A stretch of DNA of 19,136 nucleotides from NCBI GenBank assembly GCA_032122625.1, contig JAQBGG010000069.1:1-19136 (forward strand). The letters are read 5' to 3'. The DNA is from CAXMST01 sp032122625. GTDB taxonomy: Bacteria > Actinomycetota > Thermoleophilia > Solirubrobacterales > 70-9. Shown piece by piece: positions 11,961 to 17,925 of the stretch. The translations under genes were made by a program, and so were the position numbers. A model generated the notes under the pieces. The model was not told the origin of the DNA. It ran no database searches and saw nothing but the letters and a program-made list of their open reading frames with translations. The first letter of the stretch is position 1, and every line of letters begins with the position of its first letter.

Positions 11961-13259
11961 ATGGCGCTACCGCCCGGCCCCCGTGGGGGAGCAATCGCGA
12001 ACACGGCGAGGCTCGTCCGGCGACCGACGGAATCGCTGCAGGCCTGGCACCGCGCCTACGGGGACGCCTTCACCGTTCGCCTGGTGCGCTTCGGCACCGG
12101 CGTCTACGTCGCCGACCCGGACGAGATCAAGACGATGTTCACCGGTGATCAGTCCGACCTGCTCGCCGGCGAGGCGAACGCTCCGCTGGCCCCGATCCTC
12201 GGTCACAACTCCCTGCTTACGCTGGACGATGAGAGGCATCTGCGCCAGCGACGGCTGCTGCTGCCGTCCTTCGCGGGTAACGCCGTGCGCGAGTTCAGAG
12301 CCGTGATCGCGGCCGCCGCCGAGGCCGAGATCGGAAGCTGGCGCCCGGGCGAGATCTTCCCGATGCGTGAACGCATGCGGCGGCTCACATTCGAGGTCAT
12401 CTCCCGGGCGGTGTTCGGCGTGCACGAGCCCGAGCGGGTGCGGGCTCTGCGGGCGGCGCTGCTGGCGCTTCTTGACATGGGCTCGGTCTTTCTGCTGCCG
12501 GATGCGCTACGCGCGAACCTCGGACCGTGGAGCCCCGGCGGACGGCTGCAGCGCCGCCTGCGGGCGGCGGATGACCTGCTCTACGAGGAGATCGCGTTGC
12601 GACGCCGAGCCCCCGACCTCGAGCAGCGCACCGACGTGCTCTCCCTGCTGCTCCGAGCCCGCGACGAGGAGGGCCGGCCGATGAGCGACGTCGAGCTTCG
12701 CGATCAGCTGATCACGCTGCTCGCCGCCGGGCATGAGACGACGGCCACCGGTCTCGCCTTCGCCTTCGACCTGCTGATCCACAATCCCGTGGTTATGGCC
12801 CGTCTCCGCGAGAAGCTCGAGGCCGGCGATGAGTCCTATCTCGAGGCCGTCGTTTCCGAGACGCTGCGGATCAGGCCGGTGATCGACGCCGCCGAGCGGA
12901 CGCTGACGGTTCCGCGGACGGTCTGCGGCTATGAGCTACCGGCCGGGGTACGCGTCTACCCGGCGATCCTGCTGGTCCACAAGCGGCCTGATCTGTACCC
13001 GGAGCCGGACCGCTTCCGGCCCGAGCGCTTTCTCGACGAGGGCGCCGAGTCATACGCCTGGCTGCCGTTCGGGGGCGGGATCCGGCGTTGCGTGGGCGCC
13101 CCGTTGGCCCAGGCGGAGATGGCCGAGGTGCTGCGAACCGCGGTCCGTTCGGTGCAGCTGGAGGCGGTCAGAGCCGAGCCCGACCCGATCGTCCTGCGTG
13201 GGATCACCTTGGCGCCCAAGCACGGCGTCGAAGTACGCGTCGCCGGCCGAAGGCCTTGA
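11961..13259 (+). CDS. Cytochrome P450
   Basis: 432 residues, full length for a soluble bacterial P450 that needs external redox partners (none encoded nearby). Motifs in order: N-terminal LPPGPRG; the C-helix DDERHLRQRRLLLPSF with the WxxxR-like heme contact replaced by HLRQRR; I-helix AAGHETT near 254-260 (oxygen activation); K-helix ETLR near 300 (ExxR); PERF region FRPERF; and the heme-binding loop FGGGIRRCVGAPLAQAE with Cys377 as thiolate ligand. All key residues are present. The overall style (LPPGPRG start, PERF, HETT) is closer to the CYP110/fatty-acid-hydroxylase-like bacterial group than to camphor-type P450s; this is an impression only. It is translationally close to the GST gene, so its substrate may be a xenobiotic or lipid also handled by GST. 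A GGCCTT-G-AAGGCC repeat overlaps its stop. Confidence 0.92.
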   Translation: MALPPGPRGGAIANTARLVRRPTESLQAWHRAYGDAFTVRLVRFGTGVYVADPDEIKTMFTGDQSDLLAGEANAPLAPILGHNSLLTLDDERHLRQRRLLLPSFAGNAVREFRAVIAAAAEAEIGSWRPGEIFPMRERMRRLTFEVISRAVFGVHEPERVRALRAALLALLDMGSVFLLPDALRANLGPWSPGGRLQRRLRAADDLLYEEIALRRRAPDLEQRTDVLSLLLRARDEEGRPMSDVELRDQLITLLAAGHETTATGLAFAFDLLIHNPVVMARLREKLEAGDESYLEAVVSETLRIRPVIDAAERTLTVPRTVCGYELPAGVRVYPAILLVHKRPDLYPEPDRFRPERFLDEGAESYAWLPFGGGIRRCVGAPLAQAEMAEVLRTAVRSVQLEAVRAEPDPIVLRGITLAPKHGVEVRVAGRRP

Positions 13260-13285
13260 AGGCCGAGGGGACTCCTCCGCTCTCC

Positions 13286-13305
13286 GCCGCCGTCAGGAGG
13301 GCGGC
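13286..13305. terminator. Hairpin at convergent P450 / unknown gene ends
   Basis: GCCGCC (13286-13291) pairs with GGCGGC (13300-13305) around an 8-nt loop; the loop contains the TGA stop of the minus-strand gene (13293-13295). Just upstream, GGCCTT-G-AAGGCC at 13252-13264 forms a second inverted repeat over the P450 stop. No T-runs. A bidirectional GC hairpin terminator is plausible. Confidence 0.35.
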
Positions 13306-13775
13306 AGAGGCAGGATCGCAGTGCCTGAGTCAAGGCTCCAGACCCCGCCGGCACCGAGCACAGCCCGGACGCTGGTCCCGGGGGCCGCATCGAGAGTGAG
13401 CTTGACCGCAGCGGCGCCGCCGGTGCCCCGCACCGCGACGAGGACGCTGAAGTCGATCTGTTCGTGGAAGCCCGGGCCAGCGCCAACTGAGATCAGGACC
13501 GTGGTGGGATCGATCGCGACGAACTCGGGCGCGACGGTTGAGGCAACGACCGTGCCCGAGCCCAGGGGAGCGCCGGTCTCAAAACAGGCTGCACCGGAGC
13601 CGGCAACCTCGATCTCAACCGAGATCTGACCGGTGGGGTCGGCGTTCGAGACCTCGAGCGCAAGCACTGATCGCCGCTCCTGGGGGTGGCGGCGGCGCCT
13701 GCTCAGGCGCGTTGGCGCAATCTTCTCGAGACGCCCTCTGGGGGAGCCGGGAAGGGGGCTGCGAACAAAAGCCAT
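13293..13775 (-). CDS. Unknown beta-rich protein, 160 residues
   Basis: Start ATG 13775 with a very strong AGGAGGAG 6-8 nt upstream; frames extending further upstream run into the divergent DAHP synthase region and are not needed. Residues 1-35 are basic (RSPLPGSPRGRLEKI, LSRRRRHPQERR), then residues 38-160 alternate polar and hydrophobic with many Gly, Val and Thr (LALEVSNADPTGQISVEIEV, TVLISVGAGPGF, FSVLVAVRGTGGAAAVKLTL, RAVLGAGGVWSLDSGTAI), the pattern of a beta sandwich. There is no signal peptide or transmembrane segment, one Cys only, and no catalytic motif that I can see. I do not recognise the family. It is divergent from DAHP synthase (175 bp between starts) and convergent with P450, so it is a single-gene unit. 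The strong ribosome site suggests it is well expressed. Confidence 0.7.
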   Translation of the reverse strand: MAFVRSPLPGSPRGRLEKIAPTRLSRRRRHPQERRSVLALEVSNADPTGQISVEIEVAGSGAACFETGAPLGSGTVVASTVAPEFVAIDPTTVLISVGAGPGFHEQIDFSVLVAVRGTGGAAAVKLTLDAAPGTSVRAVLGAGGVWSLDSGTAILPLPPS

Positions 13776-13909
13776 CCTAGTCTCCTCCTGGTCGGGTGCG
13801 ATTCCTTTCAGAAGCCTGATCGGCACGGATTCGGTGGCCCTGAGCGGGGCGGCCGGATCTGGACGCCTGGCCCAATCGCTGCCGGTAGCCGGCTGCCGCC
13901 GACGCGGAC

Positions 13910-13938
13910 GGCACCGCGCCGGAGGCGCCCCAGGTGCC
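13910..13938 (+). promoter_or_regulatory. Hairpin just upstream of DAHP synthase start
   Basis: GGCACC-GCGCC (13910-13920) pairs with GGCGC (13924-13928) and GGTGCC (13933-13938), giving an 11-bp stem with a 4-nt bulge (CCCA) and a GGA loop. It ends 12 nt before ATG 13951. A weak CAATCT box (13938-13943) also lies 7 nt before the ATG. If transcription starts upstream, the hairpin could limit ribosome access; if leaderless, it would be a DNA operator. No Shine-Dalgarno is visible. No T-box or other known leader was recognised in 13776-13950. Confidence 0.35.
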
Positions 13939-13950
13939 AATCTTCCGTCG

Positions 13951-15030
13951 ATGAGACCGAACTCCCTCAGCGACGTCCAGTCGGTTCGCGATCGGCGAAT
14001 CGAGCAGGTCGTTCCCCTCGCCACCCCGGCGCTGCTGCTGCACGAGCACCCGCTCCCGGCGGAGCGGGTCGAGGACGTCCTCAACAGCCGCGACGAGATA
14101 ACCAGGATCCTCGACCGCGTGGACCATCGACTGCTGGTGGTCGTCGGGCCCTGCAGCGTCCATGACGTCGACGCGGCGCACGAGTACGCCCAACGGCTCG
14201 CTGAGCTCTCCCTGGAGCTCGGCGACCTGCTGATCGCGATGCGCGTCTATTTCGAGAAGCCACGGACGACGACCGGCTGGAAGGGCCTGATCAACGATCC
14301 TCATCTGGACGGGTCCGGCGACGTCAACAGCGGTCTGCGGCTGGCCCGTGAGTTGCTGCTCGAGGTCCTCGATCTCGGGCTGCCGATCGGTTGCGAGTTC
14401 CTCGATCCGATCACCCCGCAGTACATCGCCGATACGGTCGCCTGGGGCGCGATCGGCGCCCGCACCACCGAAAGCCAGACCCATCGCCAACTCGCCTCCG
14501 GGCTGTCGATGCCGGTCGGCTTCAAGAACCGGACCGACGGCAACATCGGTGTCGCCGTCGACGCCGTCCGGGCGGCGGCCGCTCAGCATTCCTTTGCCGG
14601 CGTCGACCTCTCGGGCACCTCGGCGATCCTGCACACCACCGGTAACCGCGACTGCCACATCATCCTCCGCGGCGGCCGGGATGCGACCAATTACGACAGC
14701 GACTCGATCGCTGCGACGCTGGCCGACCTGCGGGCGGTCGACCTTCCCGAGAGGGTGATCGTCGACGCCTCACATGACAACAGCGGCAAGGACTACGAAC
14801 GCCAGCCCCGGGTCGCCTCCGAGATCGCCGCCGAGGTCGCCGGCGGCGAGGCCGCGATCGTCGGCGTGATGCTGGAATCGTTCCTCGAGTCGGGCCGACA
14901 GGACCTTGGCGGCGAGCTCACCTACGGGCAGTCGGTGACCGACGCCTGCATGAGCTGGGAGACGACCGTAGAGGTCCTCAGGGGCCTGGACGAAGCGAGC
15001 GCCGCACGGCGCTCCTCCGCGCAGGAGTAG
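13951..15030 (+). CDS. aroG: 3-deoxy-7-phosphoheptulonate (DAHP) synthase, class I AroG/AroF type
   Basis: 359 residues from ATG 13951. DAHP synthase condenses phosphoenolpyruvate and erythrose-4-phosphate in the first step of the shikimate pathway. It is class I alpha (E. coli AroG/AroF/AroH-like): LLVVVGPCSVHD (PEP site, metal Cys), MRVYFEKPRTTTGWKGLINDPHLDGS (with the signature TGWKGLINDP), IGARTTESQTHRQLASGLS, VGFKNRTDGNIG, and VIVDASHDNSGKDYERQP followed by GVMLESFLESGRQ carrying the remaining metal ligands. The N-terminal 60 residues match the AroG regulatory/dimer arm, so feedback inhibition by an aromatic amino acid is likely, but which one cannot be read. The frame is open to 13633 without likely coding. 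Actinobacteria more often use class II enzymes, so a class I copy is worth noting. It converges on PBP1A with a 6-bp gap. Subtype symbol is tentative. Confidence 0.92.
   Translation: MRPNSLSDVQSVRDRRIEQVVPLATPALLLHEHPLPAERVEDVLNSRDEITRILDRVDHRLLVVVGPCSVHDVDAAHEYAQRLAELSLELGDLLIAMRVYFEKPRTTTGWKGLINDPHLDGSGDVNSGLRLARELLLEVLDLGLPIGCEFLDPITPQYIADTVAWGAIGARTTESQTHRQLASGLSMPVGFKNRTDGNIGVAVDAVRAAAAQHSFAGVDLSGTSAILHTTGNRDCHIILRGGRDATNYDSDSIAATLADLRAVDLPERVIVDASHDNSGKDYERQPRVASEIAAEVAGGEAAIVGVMLESFLESGRQDLGGELTYGQSVTDACMSWETTVEVLRGLDEASAARRSSAQE
14998..15027 (+). terminator. Two tandem hairpins inside the end of the DAHP synthase gene
   Basis: AGCGCCG-CA-CGGCGCT (14998-15013) is a 7-bp perfect stem. 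It is followed at once by CTCCT-CCGCGC-AGGAG (15012-15027). Both lie within the last codons before the TAG at 15028-15030, and the converging PBP gene ends only 6 bp later, so any terminator has to be embedded in coding sequence. No T-run. Confidence 0.35.
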
Positions 15031-15036
15031 ACGCAG

Positions 15037-17100
15037 CTACTTCTTCTTGTCGGGGAGCTGCACGCCGGGGGCGTAGGCGCCGTCGGGGTAGCCGTCACCG
15101 TCGGCGTCGGTGGTTGGCGCGGCCGGATCGGTCGTCTCGGTGCCGTCGGTGGTCGTCTCGTCGATCGGGTTTCCGTCCTCGTCGTACTCAGAGGAGCTAG
15201 AGGTCTGATCGCTGTAGAAGGGCGCCAAGTCGGCGGGGTTGTTCGGTGCGGGGAAGTCGTCGCAGGGCTTCGTCGCGGCAACCAGCATGTAGTCGTGCCA
15301 GATCGGCGCCGACAGCGTGGCGCCGTAGCCGGGTAGGGGCGAGCGCGCATCGGGGTTGCCGGTCCAGACCGCGGTCGAGACCTGCGGCGTGTAGCCGACG
15401 AACCAGGCGTCGGACTGCTCCTCGGTGGTGCCGGTCTTGCCCGCGGCCGGGCAGGGAATGTCGTAACCGACGGCGGTGCCAAAGTCGAGCGTGCCCTTCA
15501 TCACGTCGGCGACCGTGTAGGCGACGCCGTCGCTGATCACCCGCTCGCCGGTCAGATCCTCGGGCTCATCCGTCTCGCCGTCGGGGAACTCGACCTTGCG
15601 GATCGCGCTCGGGTCATGGTGGACACCGCCGTTGGCGATCGTCGCGTAGGCGTTGGACATCTCGAGCACGGTGCAGCACTGGGTGGTGCCGCCGAGCGCC
15701 TCGGCATAGTAGCCGTCGAGCTTGGAGGTAACTCCGAGCCTCTTCGCCATCTCGGTGAAGTCCTCGGGTCCGACGTCGATCCCGAGCTGGGCGTAGACGG
15801 TGTTGATCGAGTTCGCCGTCGCCGCCCGCACCGTCATCGAGCCGCTACCGCCGCCGCTCACCGTCCACGAGGTGTAGGGATCCGGATTCAGGGTGATCGT
15901 CGACGGAGCCGGGTAGCTGGTCTTATCGGGGTCGATGCCCTCGTCAACCGCGGTGGTCAGCACGAAAGGCTTGAAGGAGGAGCCCGGCTGTCGCTCACCC
16001 TGGGCGGCAAGGTTGAACTGGCTCGAGTCGTAGCTCGTCGAGGAGGCCATCGCGAGGATGTCACCGGTGTCGGTGTTGGTCGAGACGAGCGCTGAGGCGG
16101 CGCTGGTCACCGGATGCGCCGCGATCGCCGTCACGGCCGCCGCCTGCAGCTTCGGCTCGAGCGTCGTGTAGACCTTGAGGCCGCCCTGGCGCACGGTCTT
16201 CAGGCCGTAGGTGTCAATCAACTCCTGCTGGACGAAGTCGAAGAAGAACTGCTCCTCACGCTGCTCGTAGCGGTAGCCGCGCTGCAGCCCGGGGCCGGTG
16301 TCCTTCAGCTTCGCCGCCTTGCTCTCGGAGATGTAGCCCTGCCGCGCCATCGCGTCGAGCACCTGATTGCGGCGCTCGACCGCGCCATCGGGGTTGAGGA
16401 AGGGGTTGTAGGTGGTCGGCGCCTGCGGCAGGCCGGCGAGCATTGCCGCCTCACGCAGGCCGATGTCCTTGACGTTCTTGTCGAAGAAGACCTGGGATGC
16501 GGCCTCCACCCCGACCGCCGTGCGGCCGTTGTTGGTGCCGTAGGCGGCCGTGTTCAGGTAGCTTTCGAGAATCTCGTCCTTGCTGTGCTCGCCCTCGTAC
16601 TCGCGCGCCATCTCGGCCTCGATGATCTTGCGCTCGATCGTGTCCTCGGGGTCCTCGATGTAGAGGTTGCGGACGAGCTGCTGGGTGATCGTCGAGGCGC
16701 CCTGACGAACCTCGCCGGCCTCGAAGTTCTCGAGTCCGGCGCGGGCGATCGCCAGGTAGTCGATCCCACCGTGCTCATAGAAGTTCTCGTCCTCGATCGC
16801 GATCGTCGCCTGGCGCAGCGAGTCCGGGACGTCCTTGATCCTCGCCGGCTCGCGCAGGACGTCGCTCTGCACGTAGCCGAGACTCTTTCCCGAGGCGTCG
16901 AAGACCTCGGAGTTGGCGCCGCTGTCGGCCGGCCTCAGGGTGTCGATCGGCGGCGCCTTGGCGGCGACGTCCAGAACCCACAGCGCACCCCCCGCCAGGG
17001 CGAGTCCGAGGAAGGCGAAGCCCACGCCGAAGGCGAGCAGCACCTTCCGGCCGACGGAGCCTTTCGAACTCCGCCGCCGTTGTCGAGCCCTGACAGACAT
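15037..17100 (-). CDS. Class A penicillin-binding protein (PBP1A-type, transglycosylase/transpeptidase)
   Basis: 687 residues from ATG 17100. Domains in order: basic cytoplasmic tail (1-19), membrane anchor about 20-43, GT51 glycosyltransferase about 65-235, transpeptidase about 330-610, acidic tail 625-687. GT51 motifs: EDENFYEHGGID with catalytic Glu103, GASTITQQLVRNLY (134-147), RKIIEAEMA (157-165), and AAMLAGLPQAPTTYNPF. Transpeptidase motifs: SSFK with nucleophile Ser374 and Lys377, SIN (431-433), KTG (555-557). It polymerises lipid II and cross-links peptidoglycan outside the cell. The tail is Thr/Asp/Ser-rich and contains DADGDGYPDG, an EF-hand/dockerin-like calcium-loop pattern, ending in LPDKKK. 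An upstream in-frame GTG (17124) is less likely, since TACGCT lies 8 nt before ATG 17100. It is 105 nt downstream of the Rpf-like gene on the same strand. Confidence 0.93.
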   Translation of the reverse strand: MSVRARQRRRSSKGSVGRKVLLAFGVGFAFLGLALAGGALWVLDVAAKAPPIDTLRPADSGANSEVFDASGKSLGYVQSDVLREPARIKDVPDSLRQATIAIEDENFYEHGGIDYLAIARAGLENFEAGEVRQGASTITQQLVRNLYIEDPEDTIERKIIEAEMAREYEGEHSKDEILESYLNTAAYGTNNGRTAVGVEAASQVFFDKNVKDIGLREAAMLAGLPQAPTTYNPFLNPDGAVERRNQVLDAMARQGYISESKAAKLKDTGPGLQRGYRYEQREEQFFFDFVQQELIDTYGLKTVRQGGLKVYTTLEPKLQAAAVTAIAAHPVTSAASALVSTNTDTGDILAMASSTSYDSSQFNLAAQGERQPGSSFKPFVLTTAVDEGIDPDKTSYPAPSTITLNPDPYTSWTVSGGGSGSMTVRAATANSINTVYAQLGIDVGPEDFTEMAKRLGVTSKLDGYYAEALGGTTQCCTVLEMSNAYATIANGGVHHDPSAIRKVEFPDGETDEPEDLTGERVISDGVAYTVADVMKGTLDFGTAVGYDIPCPAAGKTGTTEEQSDAWFVGYTPQVSTAVWTGNPDARSPLPGYGATLSAPIWHDYMLVAATKPCDDFPAPNNPADLAPFYSDQTSSSSEYDEDGNPIDETTTDGTETTDPAAPTTDADGDGYPDGAYAPGVQLPDKKK

Positions 17101-17108
17101 AGTTGAAA

Positions 17109-17114
17109 AGCGTA
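17109..17114 (-). promoter_or_regulatory. Probable -10 box for leaderless PBP gene
   Basis: TACGCT on the minus strand, 8 nt before ATG 17100, with no ribosome binding site. The same hexamer serves the gene at 8556. This implies the PBP can be transcribed independently of the upstream riboswitch-controlled gene. Confidence 0.4.
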
Positions 17115-17162
17115 ACGACCCCACCCCCCGGGCAGATCACCAGCGGTCGCCCGATTGCACGT

Positions 17163-17177
17163 CGCGGCCCAGCCGCG
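17163..17177 (-). terminator. Hairpin between Rpf-like and PBP genes
   Basis: CGCGGC-CCA-GCCGCG, a 6-bp perfect stem with a 3-nt loop, 29 nt past the stop of the Rpf-like gene on the same strand. No T-run follows. With the PBP's own promoter-like box, it suggests two separate transcription units. Confidence 0.35.
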
Positions 17178-17205
17178 GCGGCCTTGAGTGCCGTCGCCAG
17201 ATGTC

Positions 17206-17658
17206 CTAACCGCAGCTGGGCCAGTGATGGCGCCCGTCACGGCGCTTGAGCGCAACGGCGACGACTGCCTGGGTCCTGTAGGTGTAGACGATCGGATCGC
17301 CGCCCGGTGACTTCGGCGCGACCCGCCAGGTCGCCTTCATGAACTGGAAGGCGCCGCGATAGCGACCGGAGCCGCCGATCGCCCTGGGGTCGCCGCCGGA
17401 CTCACAGGCGGAGGTCCGCCTGGCCCAGCGCCGATCACGAGAGGTGACGCGGTTCCAGAGCCTCTTGTATTTGGCCTTACTCCCCGATGACTGCTTCGTC
17501 AGCTTGGCGCCGCCGCCATCCCCGCCGGTGGAGATGCCGCCGGAGCCGGCGAGAGCGGTCGAGGCGAGCGCGAGGATCAGGAAGGCGATGGCCACAGCGG
17601 CCAGGGCCAGCACGATCATCTTCGGTTTTGGATGCGCGACAGCGCCGGTGGGGTTCAC
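17206..17658 (-). CDS. Rpf-like transglycosylase (resuscitation-promoting-factor fold), secreted or membrane-anchored
   Basis: 150 residues from GTG 17658. A hydrophobic segment at 14-37 (MIVLALAAVAIAFLILALAS) is a signal peptide or anchor, possibly cut after TALA. A Gly/Ser/Lys linker follows (38-65). The catalytic domain (about 68-150) matches the Rpf transglycosylase family: SACESGGDPRAIGG with catalytic Glu86, GRYRGAFQFMKATW (substrate groove), a YRTQAVVAVALKRR helix, and the terminal HHWPSCG. Cys85 and Cys149 correspond to the conserved Rpf disulfide. The enzyme cuts peptidoglycan and in actinobacteria promotes growth, spore germination or exit from dormancy. An upstream GTG (17673) abuts the riboswitch and has no ribosome site; GTG 17658 has AAAGAG 6 nt upstream and is preferred. 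ATG 17619 is another option. Confidence 0.85.
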   Translation of the reverse strand: MNPTGAVAHPKPKMIVLALAAVAIAFLILALASTALAGSGGISTGGDGGGAKLTKQSSGSKAKYKRLWNRVTSRDRRWARRTSACESGGDPRAIGGSGRYRGAFQFMKATWRVAPKSPGGDPIVYTYRTQAVVAVALKRRDGRHHWPSCG

Positions 17659-17673
17659 GAAAATCTCTTTCAC

Positions 17674-17800
17674 TGCTTACGGGGTTAGCTGACGGGCTCG
17701 CGCCAATGACTGGCGCTACACGACGCTCAGGCCGTGATTCGCCCCAACGAGTTGGGTCCCCCGCTCCCCGGCACTATGTGCGCGGGAGCTTCAGCAAGGT
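17674..17800 (-). promoter_or_regulatory. c-di-AMP riboswitch (ydaO/yuaA motif)
   Basis: The minus strand carries the conserved blocks of the ydaO class in the right order: GAGCGGGGGACCCAA (17766-17752), TTGGGGCGAATCACGG (17747-17732), an internal GCGCCA/TGGCGC helix (about 17700-17717), and the 3' block CCGTCAGCTAACCCCGTAAG (17695-17676). The closing P1 helix can form from TGCT (17796-17793) with AGCA (17677-17674). In Bacillus and Streptomyces this RNA senses cyclic di-AMP and usually turns expression off; in actinobacteria it is commonly found in front of Rpf and other wall hydrolase genes, as here. The aptamer ends immediately at GTG 17673 and 15 nt before the preferred start, leaving no room for a separate terminator, so control is probably translational or through P1 itself. 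Confidence 0.92.
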
Positions 17801-17806
17801 GGCGGC

Positions 17807-17838
17807 AGACTACCAGATTGTGAGCAATCTGTGAGCAA
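17807..17838 (-). promoter_or_regulatory. Probable promoter of riboswitch-Rpf unit with phased direct repeats
   Basis: On the minus strand TAGTCT (17807-17812) is a TANNNT -10 box that would start the RNA near 17800, just ahead of the P1 helix. Upstream, on the + strand, TGTGAGCAA occurs twice (17819-17827 and 17830-17838), 11 bp apart, about one helical turn. The first copy is also the centre of AGATTG-TGAG-CAATCT. These are good candidates for a regulator site; no clear -35 is seen at the standard spacing. Confidence 0.45.
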
Positions 17839-17874
17839 GGCACGTCTACGGGGGCGCGATCGCCCTCGCCGATT

Positions 17875-17891
17875 GGACGGCGAGGCCGTCC
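17875..17891 (-). terminator. Hairpin terminator after M20 peptidase gene
   Basis: GGACGGC-GAG-GCCGTCC, a perfect 7-bp stem, lies 34 nt past the stop of the peptidase gene. A second dyad, GGGCG-CGAT-CGCCC (about 17852-17865), follows in the direction of transcription. No T-run. The pair separates the peptidase gene from the Rpf promoter on the same strand. Confidence 0.45.
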
Positions 17892-17925
17892 GCCGAGCCG
17901 TCGAGGGACGCTGAGCGGCGACTCG

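Noticed and set aside
9155..13259. Natural-product cluster (methyltransferase, GST, P450 close together)
   Set aside because: No scaffold enzyme (polyketide, peptide or terpene synthase) is present, and muramidase and ATL genes on different strands interrupt the group.
13633..13950. N-terminal extension of DAHP synthase by 106 codons
   Set aside because: The extension is Arg/Gly/Ser-rich, overlaps the divergent gene's start and ribosome site, and DAHP synthase of this class normally begins near ATG 13951.
16114..17106. + strand frame of 330 codons opposite the PBP gene
   Set aside because: Antisense to well-supported GT51 and transpeptidase motifs.
17815..17840. lac-operator-like sequence (TTGTGAGC)
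   Set aside because: Only the half-site wording matches; no LacI-type gene or full operator symmetry. Kept only as direct repeats of possible regulatory use.
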